From: Clostridiales bacterium
GTDB lineage: Bacteria; Bacillota; Clostridia; Oscillospirales; Oscillospiraceae
Assembly (NCBI GenBank): GCA_004555205.1
Contig: SFIY01000011.1
Coordinates: 1-56,868 of the forward strand
Length of the DNA stretch: 56,868 bases
Direction of reading: 5' to 3'
The position numbers and the translations under genes are program-made. The number at the start of each line of letters is the position of its first letter. Positions within the stretch are counted from its first letter, which is position 1. Shown here one piece after another: positions 25,002 to 34,995 of this stretch. The notes beneath the pieces are model-generated. The model was not told where the DNA came from. It worked only from the letters and a program-made list of their open reading frames with translations, and did no database searches.

Positions 25002-25427
25002 ATGGCACAGAAAGTTGTCGGTTACGTAAAACTGCAGATTCCCGCGGGTAAAGCAACGCCCGCTCCCCCCGTTGGCCCCGCTCTGGGTCAGCACGGCGTC
25101 AATATCGCCGCTTTCACCAAGGAATTTAATGAACGCACCAAGAACGACATGGGCCTGATTATCCCCGTGGTGATCACCGTCTATGCTGACCGTTCCTTTA
25201 GCTTTATTACAAAGACTCCCCCCGCAGCGGTCCTGATTAAGAAGGAGTGCAACATTGAGTCCGGTTCCGGCGTTCCCAACAAGGAAAAGGTCGCTACCAT
25301 CTCCAAGGCCTCCATCCAGAAGATCGCTGAGCTGAAGATGCGCGATCTGAACGCCGCTTCCCTGGAAGCCGCTATGAGCATGATCGCCGGTACCGCACGC
25401 TCCATGGGCGTTGTCGTTGGCGAATAA
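25002..25427 (+). CDS. rplK: 50S ribosomal protein L11
   Basis: 141 residues. Opening KVVGYVKLQIPAGKATPAPP and the signature GPALGQHGVNIAAFTKEFN are invariant L11 features. Binds 23S rRNA in the GTPase-associated centre. Start ATG after GAAGGAGGTGCCTATTC. rplA follows 13 nt later. Confidence 0.98.
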   Translation: MAQKVVGYVKLQIPAGKATPAPPVGPALGQHGVNIAAFTKEFNERTKNDMGLIIPVVITVYADRSFSFITKTPPAAVLIKKECNIESGSGVPNKEKVATISKASIQKIAELKMRDLNAASLEAAMSMIAGTARSMGVVVGE

Positions 25428-25440
25428 GGAGGGTGTAAAG

Positions 25441-26133
25441 ATGTTTAGAGGTAAGAAGTATAAAGAGAGTGCCAAGCAGATCGATAAGGCAATGCTGTAC
25501 GATCCCCAGGAGGGTCTGGATCTGATCTGCAAGACCGCTTCGGCCAAGTTCGACGAGACCGTCGAGCTGCACGTCAAGCTGGGTGTTGACTCCCGTCACG
25601 CTGACCAGCAGGTGCGCGGCGCTATCGTGCTGCCCCACGGCACCGGTAAGACCGCCCGCGTTCTGGTTTTCGCCAAGGGCGACAAGGCTGACGCTGCCCG
25701 TGAGGCCGGCGCTGACTATGTGGGCGATATGGACATGGTCGAGAAGATCCAGAAGGAAAACTGGTTCGATTTCGATGTGGTCGTCGCTTCTCCCGACATG
25801 ATGGGCGTTGTCGGCCGCCTCGGTAAGCTGCTGGGCCCCAAGGGCCTGATGCCCTCCCCCAAGGCCGGTACCGTGACGCCCGACGTGGCGAAGGCTGTCA
25901 AGGAAGTCAAGGCCGGTAAGGTCGAGTACCGTCTGGACAAGACCAACATCATCCACTGCCCCATCGGTAAGGTTTCCTTCGGCGCTGAGAAGCTGTATGA
26001 GAACTATGCAGCTCTGCTGGGTGCCATCATCAAGGCCAAGCCCGCCGCTGCCAAGGGTCAGTATATCAAGTCCTGCGTGGCTGCTTCCACCATGGGCCCC
26101 GGCGTGAAGATGAACGCCGCCAAGCAGCTGTAA
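25441..26133 (+). CDS. rplA: 50S ribosomal protein L1
   Basis: 230 residues from ATG 25441 (AAGGAGGGTGTAAAG). MFRGKKYKESAKQIDKAMLY opening, central LGRLGKLLGPKGLMPSPKAG and terminal TMGPGVKMN motifs. L1 stalk protein and translational repressor of its own operon. Ends 14 nt before the L10 leader promoter region. Confidence 0.98.
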   Translation: MFRGKKYKESAKQIDKAMLYDPQEGLDLICKTASAKFDETVELHVKLGVDSRHADQQVRGAIVLPHGTGKTARVLVFAKGDKADAAREAGADYVGDMDMVEKIQKENWFDFDVVVASPDMMGVVGRLGKLLGPKGLMPSPKAGTVTPDVAKAVKEVKAGKVEYRLDKTNIIHCPIGKVSFGAEKLYENYAALLGAIIKAKPAAAKGQYIKSCVAASTMGPGVKMNAAKQL

Positions 26134-26168
26134 AAAGTAAAAAACTTCTCATTTGTATATCTGAGGGG

Positions 26169-26197
26169 TTGACAAGTGTTGACCGCTTCGGTATAAT
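26169..26197 (+). promoter_or_regulatory. promoter of the L10 leader-rplJ-rplL unit
   Basis: TTGACA (26169-26174), 17-bp spacer, TATAAT (26192-26197): a perfect consensus sigma-A promoter. Confidence 0.93.
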
Positions 26198-26202
26198 ATC
26201 AG

Positions 26203-26322
26203 ATGCGTTCCAAAGACAGCAGGTGGCGTAAGCCGTAAGTCCTGCCGAGGATGGCGAATCATTTTGATTGCTTTTACCGTCCTCTTGTCTTGCGATAAGA
26301 GGACGGTTTTCCTTTTTTGAAC
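26203..26322 (+). ncRNA. L10 leader (ribosomal protein autoregulatory element)
   Basis: The 5' UTR of rplJ has the expected parts: CAAAGACAGCAGGTGG, a kink-turn-like core (CCGTAAGTCCTGCCGAGG), and a terminator-like hairpin ACCGTCCTCTTGTC...AAGAGGACGGTTTTCC near 26276-26314. This matches the Firmicutes L10 leader, which binds the L10-L12 complex and adjusts rplJ-rplL expression. Confidence 0.88.
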
Positions 26323-26356
26323 GCACCTACAATTCTCATGGAGGTGAAATCAAAGA

Positions 26357-26875
26357 ATGCCCAACGCAAAAGTTCTGTCTGAAAAGCAGGCAATCGTGGC
26401 CGCTCTGACCGAGAAGGTGCAGAACGCTGCCGCCGGTGTCATCGTTGATTACAAGGGCATCACCGTGGCAGAGGATACCGCTCTGCGCGCTGACTGCCGC
26501 GAGAACAACGTGGACTATTCTGTCATCAAGAATACCCTGCTGCGCTTTGCTTTCAACAACTGCGGTCTGAACGAACTGGACGAGCAGCTCAACGGTACCA
26601 CTTCTCTGGCTATCTGCGCTGACGATCCCGTCGCTCCCGCCCGCGTGATTGCTGATTACGCAAAGAAGCTCAACGGCAAGTTCGAGATCAAGGGTGGCTT
26701 CATGGACGGCAAAGTCGTTTCCCTGGAAACCATCAATGCTCTTGCTGCAATCCCCGCTCTGCCCGTGCTGCGCGCTCAGGTGCTGGGTACCATGCTGGCA
26801 CCCATTTCCGCTCTGGCTTGCGTGCTCAAGCAGATCGCCGAGAAGGACGGCGCTCCCGCAGAGGAGGCCGAATAA
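26357..26875 (+). CDS. rplJ: 50S ribosomal protein L10
   Basis: 172 residues. N-terminal LSEKQAIVAALTEKVQNAAA then VDYKGITVAEDTALRADCRE, the conserved L10 RNA-binding region, and the C-terminal helix that binds L7/L12 dimers. Start after ATGGAGGTGAAATCAAAGA. Preceded by the L10 leader, followed 77 nt later by rplL. Confidence 0.97.
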   Translation: MPNAKVLSEKQAIVAALTEKVQNAAAGVIVDYKGITVAEDTALRADCRENNVDYSVIKNTLLRFAFNNCGLNELDEQLNGTTSLAICADDPVAPARVIADYAKKLNGKFEIKGGFMDGKVVSLETINALAAIPALPVLRAQVLGTMLAPISALACVLKQIAEKDGAPAEEAE

Positions 26876-26952
26876 TCGGTTCTTTTCCCCCTTGGACAAC
26901 CGTTGTCCGCACATTTTTTAAAAAATTATCTTACAATTAGGAGGATATCAAA

Positions 26953-27324
26953 ATGTCTGAGAAGATTACTGCTATGATCGAAGAGATCAAAGGTTTGACC
27001 GTTCTGGAACTGTCCGAGCTGGTTCACGCTCTGGAAGAGGAGTTCGGTGTTTCCGCCGCTGCTATGGCTGCTCCCGCTGCCGGCGCTGCTGCTCCCGCTG
27101 CTGAAGAGAAGACCGAGTTCGACGTGGTTCTGACCGGTTTCGATGCCGCTACCAAGATCAAGGTCATCAAGGCTGTCCGCGAGGTCATGGGTCTGGGTCT
27201 GGCCGAGGCTAAGGCTGCTGTTGAAGGCTGCCCCACCACGCTGAAGGAAGCGCTGTCCAAGGACGATGCAGAGGCTCTGAAGAAGCAGTTCGAGGAAGTC
27301 GGCGGCAAGGTCGAGCTGAAGTAA
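26953..27324 (+). CDS. rplL: 50S ribosomal protein L7/L12
   Basis: 123 residues. N-terminal dimerisation part (ITAMIEEIKGLTVLELSELV), an Ala/Pro hinge (AAMAAPAAGAAAPAAEEK) and a C-terminal domain with KIKVIKAVREVMGLGLAEAK and GGKVELK. Recruits translation factors to the ribosome. Unlike most bacteria, rpoB does not follow; a terminator lies 23 nt downstream and then an oppositely oriented Mur ligase gene. Confidence 0.98.
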   Translation: MSEKITAMIEEIKGLTVLELSELVHALEEEFGVSAAAMAAPAAGAAAPAAEEKTEFDVVLTGFDAATKIKVIKAVREVMGLGLAEAKAAVEGCPTTLKEALSKDDAEALKKQFEEVGGKVELK

Positions 27325-27346
27325 GCGATCTTACATTTGCGATGAA

Positions 27347-27381
27347 AAGAAGCTGTGACGAAAGTCACGGCTTCTTTTTTT
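27347..27381 (+). terminator. terminator of rplJ-rplL
   Basis: AAGAAGCTGTGAC-GAAA-GTCACGGCTTCTTTTTTT, strong stem and T-run. Confidence 0.93.
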
Positions 27382-27424
27382 CGGGTTTGCGCGGAAAAAG
27401 CGGCACGGTTCTCCGCCGTGCCGC

Positions 27425-27494
27425 TTCGTTTTTTCAGTTCGTTTTTTCAGTTCGTTTTTTTTAGTTCGTTTTTTTTAGTTCGTTTTTTCAGTTC
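27425..27494. repeat. 13-14-bp minisatellite at the 3' end of the Mur ligase gene
   Basis: Five near-identical units of TTCGTTTTTTCAG / TTCGTTTTTTTTAG in tandem. On the minus strand each reads GAACTGAAAAAAC or GAACTAAAAAAAAC; the first unit contains the gene's last codon AAC and stop TGA, so the gene end itself was amplified. Confidence 0.85.
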
Positions 27495-28984
27495 CTGCCG
27501 GCCTTCTCGCGCACAGGCAGCATACGCTTGGTGATGGCGGGGTCGGATTCATAGTAGACATATTCATTGCCCACGCACTGGGTGTCCTCCGGGCCCTTGC
27601 CGCCCAGCACCACCACAGAGCCTTCGGGGGCTTCCAGAATGGCGCGCTCCACGGCGATGGTGCGGTCCGGCTCCACGGTGATCTCGGCCTTGCCGTCTGC
27701 TGCCGCGTGAGCCAGACGGTTGCCCAGATCACGGGGATCTTCAAAGCCGGGGTCGTCGGCGGTGAAGAAAATGCGGTCGGCATATTTGCCGCAGGCTTCA
27801 CCGATACCCTGCAGGCGCTGGGGAGAACGGTGGCCGGCAATGCCCTGCACCACGGTGATATAGGCGCCGGGATAGTCGTGCATAATGCCCTTGAGGGTGG
27901 CCTCGCAGCTAATGCCGTTGTGCATATAGTTGATGAGCACCGTAATGCCGCCGCCCTCGTACACATCGGCGCGGCCCGCCACTTTCAGCTCGGACAGGGC
28001 CCGGGCAATCACCGCCGGATCGCCCTGCATCCGGCGGCCGATGGCAATGGCGACCAAGGCGTTGGAGATGTTGAACAGGCCGTCCATGGCCACACTGTAA
28101 GGATAGGCGGCGCCGGTGTCGCGCTCGGTGACGGTGAAGGTGTAGCCGCCGGTGGGACGGCGCTTGATGTCGCTGGCGATATAGTCGCAGTCGTCCTGCT
28201 CGATGCCCACCAGCAGCACGCGCTTGGCTTTTGCCTTGGCGGCTGCGTAAACGGTGTCAAAATAGGCGGTGTCGCGGCAGATAATGGCCGTCTCGCTGTT
28301 TTCCAGCAGCGCGATCTTGCAGGCAAGATAGTCCTCCATGGTGGGATGCTCCCGCTCACTGATATGGTCGGGGCCGATGTTCAAAAAGACGCCGAAATCA
28401 AAATGCTCGCCGTAGACGCGGCTGACCTGATAGGCCTGACTGGAGATCTCCGTGGTGGCAATGCCCAGTCCGTTGTCGCGGATCAGGGACAGCATACGCT
28501 GGAAATCCAGCGATTCCGGCGTGGTCAGGTGGGGCAGCTCTGCATCACTGCCCACATAGTGCTCCACACCGCTGAGCAGCCCCGTGCGGCGGCCGGCCAC
28601 GGCATTCATCACCTCATGGGTCATGCAGGTGGTGGTGGATTTGCCCTTGGTGCCGGTGATGCCGATGAGGGTCAGGGAAGCGGAGGGATGATCGTAGAAC
28701 CACTGCGCCGTCAGGCTCTGGGCCTTGCGCACATCGGTAACCGTCAGGCAGGGGAGAGCAGAGTCTTCGATAGGCTGGGGCGCCATGTAGCAAACGGCAC
28801 CGCGCTCGGCGGCCATCTGCAGATATTCCGGCTTGAAGCCGTAGCCCTTGCAGATGAACAGATCGCCGGGCTTGACCTGGCGGGAGTCGTTGGAAATGCC
28901 GGTAAAGGTTACGGCGGGAATGGCGGAATCGTTGAGAAGATCGTGCCGGCGCAGCTCCTGCGCCAGGGATTGTGCATCTTTCAT
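27488..28984 (-). CDS. Mur ligase family protein (divergent MurE-like)
   Basis: 498 residues from ATG 28984 (AAGGAGAAACCGCAC-ATG). Mur_ligase N, central and C domains in order. ATP P-loop GITGTKGKSTT (108-118); substrate-binding DSRQVKPGDLFICKGYGF matches MurE. The position of the meso-DAP motif DNPR is TADDPGFEDP (about 408-417), and the usual YAHTPD is NYMHNG, so it departs from standard MurE in the residues that choose the third amino acid. It may be a paralogue acting on a different substrate. murC lies elsewhere in this window; no murD/F/G neighbours. Followed by the minisatellite. Confidence 0.82.
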   Translation of the reverse strand: MKDAQSLAQELRRHDLLNDSAIPAVTFTGISNDSRQVKPGDLFICKGYGFKPEYLQMAAERGAVCYMAPQPIEDSALPCLTVTDVRKAQSLTAQWFYDHPSASLTLIGITGTKGKSTTTCMTHEVMNAVAGRRTGLLSGVEHYVGSDAELPHLTTPESLDFQRMLSLIRDNGLGIATTEISSQAYQVSRVYGEHFDFGVFLNIGPDHISEREHPTMEDYLACKIALLENSETAIICRDTAYFDTVYAAAKAKAKRVLLVGIEQDDCDYIASDIKRRPTGGYTFTVTERDTGAAYPYSVAMDGLFNISNALVAIAIGRRMQGDPAVIARALSELKVAGRADVYEGGGITVLINYMHNGISCEATLKGIMHDYPGAYITVVQGIAGHRSPQRLQGIGEACGKYADRIFFTADDPGFEDPRDLGNRLAHAAADGKAEITVEPDRTIAVERAILEAPEGSVVVLGGKGPEDTQCVGNEYVYYESDPAITKRMLPVREKAGRN

Positions 28985-29016
28985 GTGCGGTTTCTCCTTA
29001 TTCTTGGGATGGGTTG

Positions 29017-29346
29017 TCAGCAGTGGGGGATCACGGCCCACATGGTCAGCGGCTCGGTGCCGTTATTGATGATGCCGTGGCTGTGGCCCTTGGGGCAATA
29101 GTGGCACATACCCGGTGTGATCGGCAGCTGTGCGCCGTCGTCGATCATGATGCCGGTGCCGGAGAGGAAGCGAATCACCTCGCAGCTATCCTCATGGGTA
29201 TGGACGCCGATCGTGGCGCCGACAGGCAGTGTCAGCAGGGCGATCTTGCCCATGTCATCTATGTGCATTTTGCCCTGTGCCGTGCCCTCGCCGCCCTTAA
29301 AATGGGGCAGCTCCAGCAGGGGCATATGTTCCAGGTCCAATGTCAT
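29017..29346 (-). CDS. cupin-domain protein
   Basis: 109 residues. Single small beta-barrel cupin with metal-ligand motif GVHTHEDSCEVIRFLSG (H, H, E) and a second GHSHGIINNG. Binds a metal ion and an unknown small ligand. Start ATG after GAGGTAACGAAC. It ends 32 nt before the Mur ligase start and may share a transcript with it. Confidence 0.85.
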   Translation of the reverse strand: MTLDLEHMPLLELPHFKGGEGTAQGKMHIDDMGKIALLTLPVGATIGVHTHEDSCEVIRFLSGTGIMIDDGAQLPITPGMCHYCPKGHSHGIINNGTEPLTMWAVIPHC

Positions 29347-29669
29347 GTTCGTTACCTCAATTCAAAAATCTTTATGGGTTTTACTGCGGGGGCCCCGGAC
29401 AGAGGCGCAAGCTGCGCCGGGAGGGTCCGGAAGCGGAAACGGCAGTGCGTTAGTTCAAAAAGTCCTTCAGTTTTTTGGAACGGGAAGGATGGCGCGTCGT
29501 CGGAACAAACTGCGCTATATGCCAAACGCCCAGCGGGAGAGGGCATTTGGCAAACCGCTGCGTTGTTCCTCCTCTCCCCACAGCGATCACTGGCGTTGGA
29601 TCGCTGCGGGGGCCCCGGACAGAGGCGCAAGCTACGCCGGGAGGGTCCGGAAGCAGAAACGGCAGTGCG

Positions 29670-31005
<1,336 letters not shown>

Positions 31006-31013
<8 letters not shown>

Positions 31014-32787
31014 GTTGCTTTCCTCCATAACCCTTTTTTTCTTTGTATGTATCCCGTGCCAGCGCCAGCAGGTCTTGCCCTGTGCCTTCGCGCCGCTGTT
31101 TTTCTTCACGGATGATGCGTATGTAATCTGCCAGCGCCTGAGGGGCGTTGGGCATAGATTCCGGTTTTTGCAAAATGGCGGTGAGGTGGTTCATTTCCTC
31201 GCCTGTCAATTCGCCGCCCAGTACCGCCAGCGCCCGTGACTGTTCACAGGGCCGCATCTGCCAGAGCCGGGCAAATACCCTGCCCAGCAGCGGCGAGGAG
31301 AAATCGCTCTCCTGCAGCGGCGGCACAGAGGAGAACAGACTGTCGTCCAGCAGCAGCAGACGCAGCACGCCTTCCTCCGCCATGGCGCTGCGCAGGTTAT
31401 CGTAGCGCATACCGCGCGTGTCGGGCTGCTGCGTGATGGCGGGATTCAGCTCGCGCCGTTCCCGGGCCTTGCGTTCCTTGGCTATGCGGCGCTTGAAGGC
31501 ACGCTGCGTTTCCAAACGCAGCGCCTCCGCCGTTAAACCGGCAGCTTCGGCGGCCCGGACGGTATATACCTCACGCTCCACCGCGTTGCTCAGCCCGGAA
31601 AGCTCCTCGCTGACCTCGGCGGCGTAGGCGATGCGGGATTGATCGTCCTTCAGGTCGTACTTGGCGGCGATCTGCGCCATGCGGAAGTCCATGCCGTTTT
31701 CGCTGCCGCTGAGCAGCGCTTCAAAGGCGGCAGGGCCTTTATTTTTGATGAAATCGTCGGCATCCTGCTTTTTACTCTCACCGTTTACGATCAGATTGGG
31801 CAGACGCAGCACCTTGACGGTAAACTCCGAATTATGCAGCAGCTCCAGCGCGCGCTTGGTGGCCATCTGTCCGGCACTGTCGTTATCGTAGCAGAGCACC
31901 AGCTCCTTGGTATAGCGGCTCAAAAGCCGCGTTTGCTCCACCGTCAGCGCCGTGCCCATGGAGGCCACGGCGTTATCAAAGCCGGCCTGATGCAGCGTGA
32001 CCACATCCAGATTGCCCTCACACAAAATAATGTTGGGCCGCTTGGTTTTCTTGGCCAGATTCAGCCCGTACAGTACCCGACGCTTGCTGTAGACAAGGGT
32101 TTCGGGCGTGTTGACATATTTGGCGCCGTCGCCGCCGATGATACGGCTGCCAAAGCCCACCACCTCACCGCGCACATCAATGACGGGCAGGATCAACCGG
32201 TTGCGGAAACGGTCATAAAAGCCGCCTTTCTTGTTCTGTACGATCAGTCCCGCGTCCAGCAGCTCCTTTTTCGTGTAGCCCTTTTGTGTCATGGCATTGA
32301 GCAGGGCGTCCCAACTGTCCGGCGCGGCGCCCATGCCGAATTTCATGGCAATGGGACGGCGGATCTGACGCTTGTCCAGATACGCCTGCACGGCGGCGCC
32401 CTCAGGACCTTGCAGCACGCCGTAGTAATACCGGGCGGCGTCGCGGTTCAGCGCCAGTATGCGCTGACGCAGCTTCTCCGTGCCGCTGCGGTCGTCCTCC
32501 GGTACGGGGATGTTGGCGCGCTTGGCCAAAAAGCGGACGGCATCGCCGTAGGAGAGATTCTCCATCTCCATGACGAAGTTGATCACGCCGCCGCCCTTGT
32601 GACAGCCGAAGCAGTAGTAAAACTGCTTGTCCGGCGCAACAGAGAAGGAAGGCGTCTTTTCGTTATGGAACGGGCAGCAAGCCCAGTAGTTTCCGCCCTT
32701 GGCCTGCAGCGTGACATAGCTGCCTACCACATCCACAATGTCGCTGCGGGCGATCAGCTCGTCCAGAAAACTCTGGGGAAACGGCAT
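31006..32787 (-). CDS. dnaG: DNA primase
   Basis: 593 residues. N-terminal zinc ribbon CPFHNEKTPSFSV ... YYCFGC (CHC2 type), TOPRIM core (ILCEGNLDVVTLHQAG, ELVLCYDNDSAG), and a C-terminal DnaB-binding region. Synthesises RNA primers for replication. Start ATG after AAAGGAGGTCGTCTTT. Ends 8 nt inside rpoD, so the two are coupled; rpsU is not part of this unit. Confidence 0.97.
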
Positions 32788-32844
32788 AAAGACGACCTCC
32801 TTTCCGAAGTTTCACCTTAATAGGCAAAATCTATACAAACGCCT

Positions 32845-32872
32845 ACTATACTTATACTGAAAAAACGCGCAA
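32845..32872 (-). promoter_or_regulatory. possible dnaG-rpoD promoter
   Basis: Minus strand TTGCGC (32867-32872), 16-bp spacer, TATAGT (32845-32850), about 58 nt from the start codon. Confidence 0.45.
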
Positions 32873-32901
32873 TTCCCTCTTTTTAGGGGACATTTTTCGT
32901 A

Positions 32902-32937
32902 AAAAATTTTCCCTGCGCCCGAAAGACACAGGGAAAA
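32902..32937 (-). terminator. terminator of murC-ProX unit
   Basis: Minus strand CCCTG ... CAGGGAAAATTTTTT, hairpin followed by T-run just after the deacylase stop. Confidence 0.8.
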
Positions 32938-32940
32938 GTA

Positions 32941-33477
32941 TCATAAATCAACAATAGTGACCTCATGGCCGGTGTGGCGCAGGAAAATATCGCGCACATC
33001 GGAGGTTCTCAAGCGCAGGGACGAGGTGCTGCGGCAGGGATGGCAGCCGAAATACGCGCCCTCCGCCACCGCGCGGTCCCAGGCCAGCGTGACGCGGTGG
33101 TCGGGGTCGTTCATCAGGGCCAGCACCGAGGCACTGCCCACCGGCACACCCAGCAGTTCCTCTAAATCCTCCGCCGTGGCAAAGCTCAGGCGCGACGAGC
33201 CGATCTGCCGGGAGAAATCCCTGGTGATAAAGGGCTTGTCGGCGGGCATACAGAGCAGATAGAACGCGCTGCGATTGCGGGGCGTCAGCAGCAGATTTTT
33301 ACAGATCGGCACGCCCAGCACTTTCGAAACAACGGCGCAGTCGTCCATGGTGGCGGCTGTGTCATGGTCTACGCGGTCAAAGGGAATTTGCAGCCGCTCC
33401 AGCAGCGCATAGGTGCGCTGCTCCACCTCCGTACGCGCATCGGCAGGCGCGCCGTGGTATACAGGAGAGATGGTCAT
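32941..33477 (-). CDS. YbaK/ProX-type aminoacyl-tRNA deacylase domain protein
   Basis: 178 residues with the YbaK/EbsC fold: DHDTAATMDDCAVVSKVLGV near the N-terminus, KNLLLTPRNRSAFYLLCMPA in the middle and PGSASVLALMND-like text (VGSASVLALMNDPDHRV). It resembles ProX/PrdX, which hydrolyses Ala-tRNA-Pro to correct proline tRNA misacylation. Start ATG 33477 overlaps the murC stop in an ATGA, so it is co-translated with murC. The link with cell-wall synthesis is positional only. Confidence 0.85.
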   Translation of the reverse strand: MTISPVYHGAPADARTEVEQRTYALLERLQIPFDRVDHDTAATMDDCAVVSKVLGVPICKNLLLTPRNRSAFYLLCMPADKPFITRDFSRQIGSSRLSFATAEDLEELLGVPVGSASVLALMNDPDHRVTLAWDRAVAEGAYFGCHPCRSTSSLRLRTSDVRDIFLRHTGHEVTIVDL

Positions 33478-34868
33478 GCGCCGCTCCGTTCCAACAGCTT
33501 TTCGCCGGCGCGGTAGATGTCACCGGCGCCGACGGTCAAAATGAGATCGCCCGGCTGTGCCAGAGAGGCCAGCGTGTTTGTCACTTCCTCCAGCGTGGCG
33601 CAATAGATGGCGCCGTCGATCTTCTCCGCCAAGTCCCGGGAGGAGATGCCGATATCGTTGCTCTCACGGGCGGCGTAAATCTCCGCCAGAATGGCGATGT
33701 CCGCGTTTTTCAGCTCGGCAACAAACTCATCAAACAGGGCCGCCGTGCGGGTATAGGTGTGGGGCTGGAAGGCGCAGATCACGCGCTGATAGGGCAGATT
33801 GCGGACGGTGGAGAGCAGAGCGTGCAGTTCACCGGGATGGTGGGCATAGTCGTCATAGACCTGGGCGCCGTGATAGGTGCCCTTATGCTCAAAGCGGCGG
33901 CCGGCGCCTAAGAAGGTCTTCAAGCCCTCCTGCACGGCGCTGCCATCGATGCCCAGCAGGTACGCGGCAGAGGCGGCGGCCAAGGCGTTGGAAATATTGT
34001 GATTGCCGGGGACGTGGAGATCCACATGGGCGTACAGCGCGCCGTCCACCACCACATCGAAGGAGGGGAAACCGTCATAAAAGGCCACATTGTCCGCATG
34101 GCAGCGGGCGGTCTTATCGTTCACGCTGAAGGTGAACAGGTTATGCGTATAGCCCTCCAGCGTTTCGCGCACGCCCTGATCGTCCCAGTTGGCCACGGTA
34201 TAGCCGCGGTCGGGAATCAGGTCGGCAAAGGCGCGGAAGGAGTGCTCCACATCCTTGAGATCCTTGAAAAAGTCCAGATGGTCGGCTTCCACATTCAAAA
34301 TCACCGCAATGGTGGGGAAGAAATTTAAAAAGGAATTGCAGTATTCGCAGGATTCCAGGATGATCGTATCGCCTGTGCCCACGCGATAGCCGGAGTGCAG
34401 CAGGGGCAGTGTGCCGCCGATCATCACGGTGGGGTCGGCCTGCGACGCCATGAAGATGTGGGTGGTCATGGAGGTGGTGGTGGTCTTTCCGTGGGTGCCG
34501 GAGATGCACACGGCGTTTTGATACTGCCGCATGATGGCGCCCCAGGCCTGCGCGCGCTCATACACGGGGATGCCGCGGGAGACGGCGCCGGCGATCTCGG
34601 GGTTGTCATCGTGGATGGCGGCGGTACGGATCACCAGATCGCAGTTTTTCAGATTCTCTGCATTGTGACCGATGGCCACCGGAATGCCGGCTTCGCGCAG
34701 GTGCTGCACGGCGGCGCTCTCGTTCATGTCCGAGCCCTGTACTAAAAGGCCCATGCCGGACAGCACCTCCGCCAGCGGACACATGGACACGCCGCCGATA
34801 CCCGCCAGATGCACGCGCTTGCCCGGCTTCATATATTGCATAATATCCACAGTGGGATGCATCATCAT
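33474..34868 (-). CDS. murC: UDP-N-acetylmuramate--L-alanine ligase
   Basis: 464 residues from the first of three ATGs after AGGAGGAATCGT. Cytoplasmic peptidoglycan precursor step that adds L-Ala to UDP-MurNAc. Rossmann-like opening VHLAGIGGVSMCPLAEVLSG, P-loop GTHGKTTTTS, and C-terminal VYDDYAHHPGELHALLS are diagnostic of MurC. Promoter overlaps the divergent cca promoter. Confidence 0.96.
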   Translation of the reverse strand: MMMHPTVDIMQYMKPGKRVHLAGIGGVSMCPLAEVLSGMGLLVQGSDMNESAAVQHLREAGIPVAIGHNAENLKNCDLVIRTAAIHDDNPEIAGAVSRGIPVYERAQAWGAIMRQYQNAVCISGTHGKTTTTSMTTHIFMASQADPTVMIGGTLPLLHSGYRVGTGDTIILESCEYCNSFLNFFPTIAVILNVEADHLDFFKDLKDVEHSFRAFADLIPDRGYTVANWDDQGVRETLEGYTHNLFTFSVNDKTARCHADNVAFYDGFPSFDVVVDGALYAHVDLHVPGNHNISNALAAASAAYLLGIDGSAVQEGLKTFLGAGRRFEHKGTYHGAQVYDDYAHHPGELHALLSTVRNLPYQRVICAFQPHTYTRTAALFDEFVAELKNADIAILAEIYAARESNDIGISSRDLAEKIDGAIYCATLEEVTNTLASLAQPGDLILTVGAGDIYRAGEKLLERSGA

Positions 34869-34902
34869 ACGATTCCTCCTCAATGGTGAAAAATGCACAG
34901 CA

Positions 34903-34952
34903 TTGCATTTTAGCATACCCTATATTATAATACGAACAGAGAAGAAGTGCAA
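34903..34952. promoter_or_regulatory. overlapping divergent promoters of murC and cca
   Basis: Plus strand: TTGCAT (34903-34908), 17 bp, TATAAT (34926-34931). Minus strand: TTGCAC (34947-34952), 17 bp, TATAAT (34924-34929). The two -10 boxes share the palindrome TATATTATAATA, so polymerase can occupy only one at a time. Confidence 0.8.
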
Positions 34953-34995
34953 CGGCAAGTTGTACGAATTATTTCGCGAAAAAGGAGGGATTGCC

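Noticed and set aside
27425..27494. Possible CRISPR array
   Set aside because: Units are 13-14 bp, contiguous, without spacers; this is a minisatellite.
27707..29101. Long plus-strand frame opposite the Mur ligase gene
   Set aside because: Antisense shadow, repetitive His/Gly/Gln-rich translation typical of reversed GC-rich code.
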